A stretch of 64,000 nucleotides of DNA, from NCBI GenBank assembly GCA_037043235.1, contig JAWRVZ010000054.1, forward strand, positions 2,794,001 through 2,858,000. Direction: 5' to 3'. Within the stretch, counting starts at the first letter, position 1. Each line of letters begins with the position of its first letter. Below the pieces are notes generated by a model. It worked only from the letters and a program-made list of their open reading frames with translations, was not told where the DNA came from and searched no databases. Source of the DNA: Rhodeus uyekii (taxonomy: Eukaryota > Chordata > Actinopteri > Cypriniformes > Acheilognathidae). The translations under genes and the position numbers were made by a program. This document shows, one piece after another, positions 43,999 to 55,201 of the stretch.

Positions 43999-46900
43999 GT
44001 ATGTTATATAAATATTATTTTTTATATGAGTTTGGAAATGTCTTTACCATCAAGCAAAGTTCCAAAGTGCAAGACTTGGAGAAACTCCCTCTCCCTCATG
44101 AACCCCCTCAGAGGGGTTGCCCACCCCTCGGCCAGAACCTGCACCCACTGCAAATCCAGCTACAAGACCAGAGAGAAACATACAGACAGCACTTTCATTT
44201 TATTTCATGACAAGACTGACAGTAGGCCACAATATAACAACTATGACTCACGGCAGTTTATTTTTTCTACAGTACTTTCAGTTGCTATTGCGAATGTAAA
44301 TTATGCAGTAGATTTCAGTTTCCAAACACCAGCTTACAGTGAAAAGCTCTCAGTTAACTGAACTGTGAGGAAATGCCTGTGGTGTAGCATGCAGGGCAGT
44401 TGATTTCCACAGCAGTAGGGCATGTGTGTGTTCACGAGGGGTTGCATTACCTCCGTGATGGTTACAGTGGGGAGTATTTTGGCATCACTCAGCACCAGAT
44501 CCAGCTTATTTTCAGGAACAAAGAGCTCATTCACTTCCTCTGTCACACCAGTGGGCACAATATCCTGTGAGAACCAATCATCTGGTCATTGACGTTTTAA
44601 CGTCCCTCAACGGAATACTGACAGTCTGTCAGCTGACATGAAGAAAGGGACAACTGATAAACATTATCTATCTGATCACCAGATATGAAAGACTGACCCA
44701 CCTGTTCCTTCAAGAGATCCACTAGCTGGTGAATGCAGTCATTGACAGTGAGCTCTCCAGTCTTCAACACGAGCTCAGGAGCTTCGGGTTTCTCATAGTC
44801 AGAGTCTATTCCAGTAAAACCTAAAAAACAATTTTTTTTTTAAGTTGAAACATTTCTAGATACTCTCAGTCTCATGTTAAGCACATTATTGGCAAATGAT
44901 TGCTCTGCATTATTAAAGGGATAGTAATCCAAAAAAGAAAATTATGTTATCATTTACTCACCCTCAAGTTGTTCCAAACCTGTATGAATTTCTTTCCTCT
45001 GCTGGGCACAAAAGTGGACATTTTAAAGAATATAAGTAACCAAACATTTGATGGGCCCCATTGACTTCCAAAGAATAGGAAAAATTCTATGGAAGTCAGT
45101 TGGGCCCATCAAATGTTTGGTTACCCATATTCTTCAAAATGTCCACTTTTGTACTCAAAGAAAAAATTCATACAGTTTTGAAACAACTTGAGGATGAGTA
45201 AATGATGAGAGAATTAAACATTTTTGGGTGAACTATGCCTTTAAGTAAAAAAATAAATAATGTTTTCAATGTTAAAATATTACCTTCTATCCAAGATAAA
45301 TGAGACATATAACATATAAGAAATATAAGCTATACATCTATACATTTATTTTCCAGAAAAATACCTTTAATCTCTCCAGCACGGGCCTTTTTATAAAGTC
45401 CTTTGACATCTCTGCTCTCGCACACCTCCAGAGGGGCATTTACAAACACCTCAAAGAATGGCAGGCCTGCATTTTCATGAATCTTCCTGGCATCGTTTCG
45501 ATCCTGTTTTGAGCACACATAAAATCCTCTGTTTCAATGCATCCTGTTTCAGAAAATCGTTAAAAAAAACAATATATAATTTGGGAACCTCTAATGATAC
45601 TGATATTACCATACCTTTGTAAAAGGAGAAATGAAACTAGTGATGCAAACCAGTCCAGCATCAGCAAACAGTTTGGCCACCTCAGCAATACGTCGAATGT
45701 TCTCTTCTCTGTCTGTGGCTGTGAAGCCCAAGTTCTTATTTAAGCCATGTCGAATATTGTCACCATCAAGCGAGTAGCAAGGAATGGCATGGGAAACAAG
45801 ATATTCCTCCAAAGCAAATCCAATTGTAGTCTTTCCAGCACCAGACAGCCCTGTAGAGAAAATTATAGAACTAAGCTTCCCTACATTCATAATATTCATA
45901 AATACATTGCATGGGGGGGGGGGGGGGGGGGGGGGGGGACTGCAAGATTTTGTGAATAGTGACTGAGATTTTCATTCACCCTAATATATCTGTTTCACAG
46001 AAGAAAGTAAGTCATATTGGTCTGAACATGAGCGTGTGTGATGAATTACATTTTTTGAGCTAACTATCCTTTTAATTTGATCCATCCATTTTCCTGTTTG
46101 ACAGGTAATTATCCTGTTTCACAGGAGAAATTCCCACCTGTCAGCCAAACAGTACATCCACGAAATCCAGCTCTGGTCCCAACCACTTGGCCACGCTTGC
46201 TTCTACTCACATGGTGAGCCTGATAAACAACATTGGTTGCTCTCTGCATGTCCTAAAGTGAACATACATGATGTAAAAAGTAAGCTTAAGAACAATTTGT
46301 AAATCTGTGCCTAAAGCATAATTTTCATCTTTAGTGTGTTTCTATTATCAATAGGGAGTCAGATTCACAAAAGTGTTAATAGAGATAGTACACGCATCAT
46401 TTATTCACCTTCACCCCATTACATATCTAAATGAAGATGTTCTGAGAAATCTATAAATGTTTTTTGTTCAATGGAAGTCAATGGACACCAAAACTGGTGG
46501 ATTGTCTTCAAAATATTTTCTTGTATGTTCCACAGAAGAAAGACAGATTACCGGTACACAGGTTATACTGGATCAGCATGAGGTTTAGTAAATGATGAAA
46601 CAATGCTTTGCAGATGATAATAATGAAGTGCCCCTTTATTTTTAACTTCATGAAAAAACAACAGCTTCTCAGAGCCATTTGAATGGGATGTTATGAAATA
46701 ACACAAACCTATATATTTTACATTGGAACTGTTTCCTTTGCACAATTGTGTTCTTGTGGATTACATTTCTGTATATCTGACTCCATCGCCAGGATTGAGA
46801 AGGGAGTGGTCTCGAAAAGAGAAAAGAAGAAACAAAAAAGGCCATTCATGCAGGCTCATGGAGAGGAGGCCAGTTGGCTGAGAGCCATCTCTCTCACACA

Positions 46901-47560
46901 CCCCTCTCTTTCTCTCCCTCTCCACCCAAGCTCCTTGTATACACAGTAAATCCCAGCTTGGTGCAAGTAACCCTGGGGTTTTTTCATTCCCATTGGTACA
47001 CAGTGTCCCTTTGACTGAGGATACGTCAAATCTGGCTTCATACGGAACTGAGTAATAAATAACATTAATCTTACATGGAATTTGTGTGATTATATTGCAA
47101 ATAAACAGAAAACACTTTATGCATCATGGTGGAATGCATAATATGGTTCTGCCATGTAAAAGACAATACAATTCTATTGTAGCATAAAAGACACAAACAC
47201 ATCAGCCATACAAATTAATTGAAGTCCTATGCAAAACCTTGGCAAGATGATGAAAAGGATAAACCTGAATCATAACATCCTGTCCCATCACCACAGATTT
47301 ACATTTTCAATATCCGTTCAGCGAAAGCAAATTTTAAGTGGCTGTCACTCCAGTTATTTAAGTTACACGCAAACTCTCGCTTTGTGTGAATGTAAAGCCT
47401 TTTTTCACCATTACTAGTCCTACAAAAAACTTCTGATATGTTTTAGTCTATTGAAATGTCGTAGTTCTTATCGATACAACTTTTAAAAGTTACGCGAGAA
47501 AGAAAGAAAAGGACTGATCTTCAGCAAACGTACCGTTTTCTGTTTTTTCAACCCAGACAT
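37247..47560 (-). CDS. papss2: Papss2, bifunctional PAPS synthase, 12 coding exons
   Basis: Makes the sulfate donor PAPS: the C-terminal ATP sulfurylase forms APS and the N-terminal APS kinase phosphorylates it. Coding exons in transcript order: 47534-47560, 46138-46252, 45615-45850, 45365-45503, 44702-44820, 44451-44564, 44048-44159, 42867-43072, 42632-42767, 42226-42494, 41866-42095, 37247-37388. They total 1845 nt, giving 614 aa, the length of human PAPSS2. The APS-kinase P-loop GLSGAGKT is at 48-55, split by an intron at its first Gly, and is followed by DGDNIRHG. The ATP-sulfurylase motif QLRNPVHNGH is at 408-417 and GRDPAG at 510-515. The N-terminus MSGLKKQKT matches the family. The exon ending at 42867 is followed by GA instead of GT; all other junctions are GT-AG with consistent phase. 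A downstream GTGAAA donor would add 6 in-frame residues (end at 42849). Intron 11 is 4.5 kb and full of transposons. Confidence 0.95.
37975..38140 (+). repeat. Unclassified dispersed repeat, copy 1
   Basis: The segment with GTTATCAGAATGTTTTG, GAAGCTGTGTATCTGTGTGT and GATTAACTGGCACC in that order matches 51483-51650 closely. It lies in papss2 intron 11 and has no ORF. The family is unknown to me. Confidence 0.6.
38700..38758. repeat. (GATA)n microsatellite
   Basis: About 14 tandem GATA units lie in papss2 intron 11. Confidence 0.95.
38862..39424 (+). mobile_element. Inverted-repeat element with integrase-like ORF fragment
   Basis: The left edge ATTATGACTTACTAAATCG and the right edge TTTAGTAAGTCATAAT form inverted repeats of about 28 bp. 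Between them an ORF tail on the plus strand, ending at 39084, reads HINRGFTNDEILALFMERHG then LEKIWRRKNKTDVAAVAAF. This resembles the helix-turn-helix start of integrase-core proteins seen in many teleosts, but the catalytic part is absent. Assignment to a transposon family is tentative. Confidence 0.45.
40113..41770 (-). mobile_element. Tc1-like transposon, degenerate, in papss2 intron 11
   Basis: The termini CAGTCCTGCTCACCATTATTGG and CCAATAATGGTGAGTAGGACTG are inverted repeats inside TA dinucleotides. On the minus strand a transposase start, MVKTKKLSKD, then GYKAISKDLGI and VIKKFSRHGTVKNLP, is readable around 40880-41092. This is the paired helix-turn-helix region of Tc1 transposases; later parts are broken by stops. 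A second element is inserted at 41357-41684, and without it the copy is about 1.3 kb. Confidence 0.88.
41357..41684. mobile_element. pogo-like MITE nested in the Tc1-like element
   Basis: The ends CAGTGGAATCCAGTTATATCGAC and GTTGAGATAAGTGAACTTCACTG are imperfect inverted repeats, with TA on the left and TT on the right. The interior (ACGCAAACTCAACGCATGCGCAGTGAACT, GAGATAACCATGTGAAGTGGC) matches the copy at 59349-60173. It lies wholly within the Tc1-like element, so it inserted later. Confidence 0.8.
43315..43634 (+). mobile_element. Solo LTR with 5-bp duplication in papss2 intron 7
   Basis: The 320-bp unit starts TGTCAGTCATG and ends CCCATTACA, with TG...CA termini. It is flanked by CACTG on both sides (43310-43314 and 43635-43639). 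It contains a TATA-like GCATAAAAGCCC near 43442 and AATAAATAAAG near 43567, the order expected of an LTR promoter and polyadenylation signal. No internal retroelement genes are next to it, so it is a recombined solo LTR, lying antisense to papss2. Confidence 0.8.
43951..43997. repeat. (CA)n microsatellite
   Basis: This run of CA dinucleotides lies in papss2 intron 7. Confidence 0.95.
44913..45244. mobile_element. Near-perfect palindromic foldback MITE in papss2 intron 4
   Basis: Starting TTAAAGGGATAG and ending CTATGCCTTTAA, the whole 332-bp unit reads as two complementary arms meeting near 45079. ACATTTTAAAGAATATAAGTAACC on the left pairs with GGTTACCCATATTCTTCAAAATGT on the right. The core TTTACTCACCCTCAAGTTGTTCCAAACCTGTATGAATTT is a very common teleost foldback repeat (Angel-type). 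It is non-coding. Confidence 0.85.
45913..45938. repeat. Run of 26 G
   Basis: This uninterrupted G26 tract lies in papss2 intron 2, 63 nt from the exon 3 acceptor side. It matches in length the run at 4091-4116. Such runs are prone to assembly and sequencing length errors. Confidence 0.9.
46386..46560. repeat. Foldback MITE fragment in papss2 intron 1
   Basis: TCATTTATTCACCTTCACCCCATTACA, AATGGAAGTCAATGG and TTCCACAGAAGAAAGACAG are recognisable pieces of the family at 44913-45244. A further tail of the same family lies at about 45960-46080. Confidence 0.5.
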
Positions 47561-50384
47561 GATGCCAACAACGAGAACACGCTAGTCGGAGCTTTCGAAG
47601 ATGTGACCCTTTAGAGACTAACGCAGAGTAAAAGAAGAAGTGACTGGAAGTCAGGATAAAGTGGACACGTAGCACTCAGCACTCTTCCTGAAATCCTCCC
47701 ACCATTAGCGTGCGCTGCTCACGTCACCATCACGACTCCACACTGAGTGATACAACACAGACACATTCAGATAGAAACATGAAGACGATGAAACATTACT
47801 GAATGGTTGGCAACTTCCAGCTCAATCTTCTGCCAACGCACATAGACCCACTCAAAAGAAAAGGAACAACTTTAATAACAGTATCGTTATTTAAAAACAT
47901 TAAAAAAACAATGAACCAGATAAACCATATACTGTATATTGAATAATTTTTTTTAAAATACATTTATTTTACACGTCTGCACAACACACCTCCTGCCAAG
48001 CCGGTATGTAACTTCAAAATGACGGGAAAAAAACACATTTCTTCACTAGTGTAAATGCTATTTTGCATGTTTGTAATTAAATAATAATTTAATTATATTT
48101 AATTAATTACAATATATATTATAAGCATAACAATTTGAGTGAAAAGTTGGAATATCAACATATTTCAGAATGTCTCAGTATTTGGGCTGCCTCTTTGGTT
48201 TTTCCGACAACTGCACTGGATCACTCCACAGGTTGATGTTAAACGTTCTCTCTTTTCCCCCTAATTTATAAAAATTAACATTATTTTTACTTTTGTCGTT
48301 TTGAATCCCAGCTGATCCGAATAATATGGATTTGGCAATCCTAGGATCAGGTAATCCATCTTACTTTTGTGCTGGTTTTACAGTACAAGATTGAATTAAA
48401 TTATTCTGATTCAGATCAAAACTACAGTATTACCAGTGCTCTATATGGGACTGCATATAGCTACTAACTATGAAGAACTACCGGTAGAATAGTTTGGGTC
48501 ACTGTGTTTTGATTTACAGAGACAGAAAAAGGCATAATAAAAGAATACAAATATCCCTGTGCATTTAAAAAAGAAAATAAACAAAAGAAAACAAATATAC
48601 ATGCAATACATATGCATTTGATGATTGTCATCATAATTAACATAGAGTGATTACTGACAGTTAAATGTTTTGTTTGAAATTGGCAGCTGTTAAGGGGATT
48701 ATTTTAGGACGACAAAATCATTTATTTTACTTTGAAAGGCTTTATAAATAGATGAAAAATCTGAGGACCAGTTTTATAAACAACATGTGTATAGTTTCAA
48801 AAAAGCAGCCATACAAAAATGAAGAAAATAAAACAGCACAATTGTTTTATTTTGTTTCGTGATTTATGTAGCTTATCATTTTATTATTTAAACCATTTAA
48901 TATCTATGTATAAATTATTTCATTTATCATTTAATAATTTATTAACTTGTCATACTTATTCATAAATAAGTGGGGTTTAATGGAATGTTTGTCTTCAATA
49001 CGAGATAAGAGGGCATATCACAATTTCAAAGTCTTATAGGATGTTGAGAAACAGTTTTATACCTTGAAATTGTGATATTCCCTCATATGTCTTGTATTTT
49101 TGCTGGTCAGACAGTCATTGTAAATGACTTAAACAAAGCATGTGCAAAACAAATGTTTCAATAAAAAGTTTTATTTATTTTACACCTGAAATCCACCCTT
49201 CAGCTTGTTCAAAGTAATCTGATATCAGATCAAATCTTGAAAATGGGTTGTTCAAATGAAGAGAAAAAAACTACTCTGAAATTCAACTGGGTCACAAAAT
49301 CGTTGTTTTTTTTGTTTGCATCAAAACACTTTTGTAAGATTGGGATAACATTGATTTAAAAAGAGGAAACTTTAAAATTAGTGTTATTTGTGTCGTAATA
49401 TGTACACAAACATTTATATTTTTTTATTTTGCCCTTGATTAGTGTAACTGTTACAGTAATAAAGTAGAAGTAGACATTAGGCTACCTAATGTCTTTAGGT
49501 AGGTCTTTAGGTCTTAGGCTACCTAATGTCTAGCCTTTTAGTACTTTAAAATAAAAGATCCCCAAAATAGCTGTCAATATTAAACAAAAATAATATAATT
49601 TTTAGTGTTTTTAATCATTGTACATAAACTACATTGACACAATAATTTGAAATAATCCAATCAAAAGTATTTTCCAAAAACTGCATCTTTTTGCATGTAT
49701 ATTTGGGGGGGATATAAGCTGGAAGGAAATATTTACATTAATACTTCTGTCCTATCTTGCACACATTTTGCATTCCCTGAAAGACTTTGTGCTCACTCTC
49801 AAAACCTTAATTGCAAACATTTTTTTAAAAGTAAAATGGACTACCTGGATTGCAAAAAATGGGATTTACAAATCTAAATAGTTCTGAACCAGATTAAACT
49901 TTTTGAACAACTAGATCCTGTAATCAGGTTCGATTGATTTTACTAAACTGTTGTAAAAAACAAAAAACACGTATACTGAAGTGTTAATCAGGTCAAAACC
50001 AAGACTGGATTATTTGATTTCAGTTTTGTTTTTTTCTCAAAACAACCCATTGTCTAGATTTGATCAAACCTGATAGCCAAAATGACTTAACGTTTAACTT
50101 TTGGTCACTTAAAAGGTAACATATTATAAAATGCACACTTTGAAAAAGAAAATGATTTGGCAGTATACAACCATATTTCTATAGTACTTTGGCAAATAAA
50201 ACAAGAAATAACACAGAAATCATTCTTAAAGCACAAAAGTACACCTCTTGGTAATTTGGTAGCCTGCAAAATAAAGAAAACAATATATTGGATTTCCAAC
50301 AACAGTATGAAAATAATAAAGGAATTAAAAGTGAAGATACAATCATTGCAAATACACAGTAATTGATCCCTGTAATCCACCGAC
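47561..50384. other. Intergenic DNA between minpp1 and papss2
   Basis: No gene is recognised. The first few hundred bases hold the presumed papss2 promoter and 5' UTR. The minpp1 3' UTR lies at the right end; on the minus strand an AATAAA occurs near 49171-49176. An imperfect hairpin lies at 48997-49098, and a duplicated TTAGGCTACCTAATGTCT occurs at about 49480-49535. Confidence 0.45.
48997..49098. repeat. Imperfect 40-bp-arm hairpin
   Basis: AATACGAGATAAGAGGGCATATCACAATTTCAA pairs with TTGAAATTGTGATATTCCCTCATATGTCTTGTATT, with a short loop. It is probably a small foldback element between minpp1 and papss2. No function is evident. Confidence 0.6.
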
Positions 50385-52451
50385 TCACAGTTCAGTGTTC
50401 CTGAGGTTTAAATGAGGCACATCACATTCTTTATTAAAATCACAGCCATCAAGGAGCTTTGAGTAATGCTTTCTGACCGTTTCATACAGTGGAGCCGAAT
50501 GATTCATGCTGGGAAACGTCATGGGCTTCTCATTAAGAAACAACTGTACTCTAATTCCATCACTACATTCATACAGGACAAAGACTAAGTTCGCAGCATA
50601 AGGTACAATCTGACCAGAGCGGAATGTGCGGTTGTGCTGCGCTGAAAAATTTTCCGCAGTTAGAGGTTTTTCATCCTTAAAGAAGGACAACAGTGAGAGC
50701 AGAGGCAGCAGGGTCTCACCATGACCAACCTGGATGGTGGCAGTCTTTTTTACCTCTCCAAATCTGTCAGATTACAGGAAACATTTTAAATACACAAACA
50801 TCTTTAGGATGTTCTATGGAGTATTGTAAGTGGACAAACACACCATAAATGTCTAAAAACCAGTCCAAATCTTAATCTCCTTACTTGAACTCATTAACAG
50901 CCTTATCAAGACGCTTGAAAATATCATGAAACAGAGGACAGCTGGATTTACGGTTGATGTCATGTCCGTATCCCCTCTTCCAGTACTGTTTCAGGTCACT
51001 TTTATACTCCAACACCTAACAAGAGATGAAAAACATATTACTGAAAAAGAGAACATGCAGTTGATCACCAAGGCAAATCTGGTTATGAAATACAGGAGAA
51101 ACCAGAAATTGAACAGGTTCAACAAACGTCACTCAACGGCAACAGAAACTGACAGGGGGGTAACGCACCGATCCGTCAAAACCTGTTGGTCGGTGCAGCG
51201 TCGAAAGGTTCGATCCCAGAATCCACTGCCGCTTCAATTTATGAATGATTTGTGTGGGGTGATTTACGTATGTTTATGAAGTTACAGAATCTTCTCTCTC
51301 CATGAGAATTATCCAACATGTGTTAAAACATATATACTCTTCTAGCTGACAAAGACAGCCGAGGTAACTGGGGTCACTTCAGCCAACTTGACCATTTTAA
51401 AGCATTTATTTTTCTTTTCTACATTCAAACACTAGAAAACAACAATGAATATTGTCTTAACCTCTTACTGAGAGAGAGAACACGTTATCAGAATGTTTTG
51501 GGGAAAGTTTCTTGTTTAGAGCCAGAGCTCGACCAACTTCAACCTTGAGGAAGCTGTGTATCTGTGTGTTAGCATGCTCTGTTACAGATCAGAATGGGTG
51601 ATATGATTAACTGGCACCTTGGGGAGATGGAATTACTTATTTTGCTAGACAAGCTGATGCTCAGAAATGCAATTATGAGACCTGGAAGGTCCCTAAACCA
51701 GAGGCCTTTTTGTCAATCATGTGATTGAGTAAGATATGCTGCATTAAAACAGTTAAATGTAATGGAGCGGACATGGAATTAAATCTCCACTAAACCGACA
51801 TACGTACTTGAGCGTCAGACTCATCCAGCAGATCACACCATGGAGAGTTCTCCGACTTGATGGCAAACTCATAGGAGCACAAAAAGAAAGCTGCCTCGGC
51901 CATATCTTGGAATACAATTTAAATCAAGATCAGGATGCATCATTGTCATTGACTATTTTAATCGACAGATTAACATTTAGCAACTTCCGTGAATAGTAAG
52001 ATAAAATTGTACACTGTAATATAAAAAAGCTAAATTACCTGGGGTGATCAGATTGTATGGAATCTGAAGGCGACTGGATATTTTCTTCCGTACTGCATCC
52101 ATTTCTGCTGAAGATTTAAAGCGTTCTACTTCCTTCAAAGCGGTTTTATTGTTCTCAACACTTTCAACAAATCTCTCACAATGATCAAAAAACCTCATGA
52201 GTGAATCATTCACATAGTGTTTATACTCCATATCTACAAAACAAGATGAATAGCAGTTAGATGAATAACAGTTCTTCAGATTTAACTATAAAGCTGGCTG
52301 AATTCTAGATAAACCACACCTGGCGCAAAGCTGTTTATGTGGTATGCACAGAAACTGTCTTTAAATGTGCTGTAGTTAAAGCTACGATCAAAAAGGGGAT
52401 CAAAGATATTTGATCCCAATTAATTATTTATATATAACCTTGATATATATA

Positions 52452-52516
<65 letters not shown>

Positions 52517-53713
52517 TTTAATTTTGATCTGGAAATAAACAAAGCTGTAGGGTTTTAAAAATGTAAAGCAATTAAAGTTGAAATGTCCACACTGCACAAA
52601 TGTTTTTCATAATATGAACATCAGCTTTGAAATAGGACATATCGAATGTGTGATAAATCATGGAGTCCTGGCAAACCCAGGATGCTGGGGGTCCGTATTT
52701 TTAGGCTTGTCAACGTTATTGTGTTAAAAAGTTATTGTTTTAAACTCGTTATTGTGTTAAAAATTAAAAAGGTAATTACATATTTAATTAAAAAATATAT
52801 TTTAGAGTAGTGGCAGAATCCGTGTACATAAAAGTAGTTAACAACACAGTTCTTCTGTCATCATTTACTCACCCTTGTCCTCATCTTTCTGTCTTCTGTG
52901 AAAAATAAAAGAAGATATTTTGAGTATTTTTCTGTCCATACATTTGAAGCCAATGATCACCAAAACGGGTTAGTTTCTAACTTATTAACTAACTAACTTG
53001 TAAATGGCATAGGAAGGCATACAGGTTTAGAATGATATGAGAGTGAGTAAATGATGAGAGCATGTTCATTTCTGGATGTTCAACTTTTTGTAAAAGCAAA
53101 TAAAACATTTAATAAAAAAAGAAGGGGCACTGAGCCTACCCTGGACATCCCAGAGTCTGTGAAGACCCTCTTGGAAAGCTTTAACACTATCAATACAGCG
53201 GTGCTTGGAGCTGGTGATGAACTCAATGCGGTTGGCACGGAGGTGATTCTCAGAAATCAAGCTGGGGAATGACTGTGCCAGTCTCATCGCCAAATGCCTG
53301 TGGTCATCTCGCCCTTTCTCCACCAGCCGGCCGTCCATGTCTTCCGTGTACCACATTTTCCATGCTTTAATGTCATTGAGCCACGAGGCTGAACCCGACG
53401 CGTCAGACACGACCAGATCAAACAGTCGCGCGATCTTTTTCACATTTTGGGTGGTTGGATAGCGCGTACCGTGACGTATCACCGACACCATGTGAATGGC
53501 ACGGCAATTTGGAGAGAAGGGAGCCAGCGACCCGTTTACAAACAAAATATCATCTAATAGATGGGGATTCACTTCCTCGTATCTGCCTTTTGTTCCAAAG
53601 TAATGCGCTATCGCCGGTATTGTTGGCCTGGCGAGTTTAGAAAATGATAAACCAACCATAACGCCAAAAGAAGCGACGAGAAGAAAGTTCATGAGGAAAT
53701 AACGTATTTTCAT
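50385..53713 (-). CDS. minpp1: Minpp1, multiple inositol polyphosphate phosphatase, 5 coding exons
   Basis: This histidine acid phosphatase of the ER lumen and secretory route removes phosphates from inositol polyphosphates, including InsP6 and InsP5, and from 2,3-bisphosphoglycerate. Coding exons in transcript order: 53140-53713, 52039-52233, 51808-51905, 50885-51015, 50385-50763. They total 1377 nt, giving 458 aa (human 487). Residues 8-25 form a hydrophobic signal segment. The catalytic RHGTRYP starts at residue 80, so His81 is the predicted nucleophile. The proton-donor motif reads HGE at 347-349 where human has HAE. Further family signatures are NDSLMRFFDHCERF, SPWCDL and LKQYWKRGYG. The protein ends in NTEL, compared with the human SDEL ER-retrieval signal. 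All introns are GT-AG. It lies in tandem with papss2, 2.8 kb upstream of it on the same strand. The paralogue (a or b) is not resolved. Confidence 0.95.
51483..51650 (+). repeat. Unclassified dispersed repeat, copy 2
   Basis: This second copy of the 37975-38140 family is inside minpp1 intron 3, in the same orientation on the window's plus strand. No terminal repeats are visible. Confidence 0.6.
52459..52510. repeat. (TA)n microsatellite in minpp1 intron 1
   Basis: About 26 uninterrupted TA units. Length is likely polymorphic. Confidence 0.95.
52853..53073. repeat. Foldback MITE fragment in minpp1 intron 1
   Basis: TTCTGTCATCATTTACTCACCC at the left and GAGTGAGTAAATGATGAGAG at the right are inverted relatives. 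It is the same family as 44913-45244. Confidence 0.65.
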
Positions 53714-55201
53714 TTCTCGATACCTATTCCACCGAAAATACCCGTAGTTTGCTCACCTGTACATTCATTCAATGCCTAAAATGACGATGTCCCCTGCTGA
53801 CTATGACGTACACAAATATGTGAAGCCAGCCACAAAAACAAAATATGAAACCTTCCGGGTAACAGCACTGTAGATTCAGGTGAAGAGTTATCCACTTGTG
53901 ATATGAGGAAAGCATGTAATAATTGTGCCTTTTCAAAATTAGTACAATACAACATTGAAGAACTAAGTTATAGGTTGTAAAAGACTTCATAAAAAAGGTG
54001 GTTTGTGCTACACTAGATGGCGGTGTTTTACACGTATTTAATGTTGTTTAACCCTGTCATGCAACAGAAAGCCACAGTTTCCATTGCCATATTCCATTGC
54101 CATATTTACAGTGTATGGCGTACAATTAAATTCTTGTTAAATTCACGCAGACATACAACATGCAAAAAAATAACAAACATAAATCATACAAACAATTAAC
54201 TTACAAAACTACTTAAAGGCAGTAATGCAATATTCACATGTAGCCTCTAAAGTGTGTGCAGCTGTAGATCTGTATGTACATGAATGTTTAAGCTGTGTAT
54301 GAAATAAATCTGTAATAACATTTGTAAGCAGTACACATGTAGCAGTAACATAACATTGGAGGGATTCATGGACAGTACTGGTTAGGGTTAGCAGTTAGCA
54401 GAGAGTTGAGTGTAAGTGATACAAGATGAGATATTATAGTTAAGTTTAAAGAATGTGTTGTGTGAATGAGCCACAGATTTATATGTCAGAAAGAACAGTG
54501 ATTGAGCAGTCTTAAGGCAGAAGCCGTCTTTGAATCTTAATGTACATATGTTGATGGTCCTGAAACGCTTTCCAGGATTCAGAGGGAAGAAAGGAGAAAA
54601 GTGTAGTGCAAGATGAATACATGTATTATGATGTTTCCAAGATGTTTCCAGTTTGCGCCATCCAATATTTTGAGGAGGAACATATTTTGAGTGACAGTCA
54701 CCTGGAACCTCTTTCAATACCATCTTGTCATCAGAAAAAAATTAAATAATAATAAGATTGAATAAAAAAAAATCATAAAGACAAAAATAATAAGAGCAAT
54801 GACTCAGCTGAAGCAGCATGTTAGACACTTTAATTCTCTTTTACATGGTGTTTGAACATAAATATGTAGGCAGTGTATGTACACAACCACCCTATAATGG
54901 TACAAATCCACCCACTCCTTTCTTTTTAATGCCAATAAATCATAAACAGTGTCTCATAACAAATTCTAGGTTGTGACATCACAATTTAAGCCCCGCCCAC
55001 AACTGCTGAGGGACTGCTCCATTGGCATAGCTGTGTAGAGTTAAGTGAGCTGTATACAGTCTTCCATGTTTATCTCCTCTCCAGAGCATTTGACAGCAGC
55101 CTTTAAGAAATCTATTCTTATTAAAGCTATTCAATCCTTAAAGTTATTCCATCAAGAGCAGTGAGTGATTTTCTGTTTTTCTCATTTGATTAATATTAAT
55201 A
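53714..55201. other. Intergenic DNA upstream of minpp1
   Basis: No gene is recognised. It includes the presumed minpp1 promoter next to 53713. The segment CAAGAGCAGTGAGTGATTTTCTG near 55152 has a close relative near 17813 in pten intron 5, suggesting an uncharacterised dispersed repeat. Confidence 0.45.
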
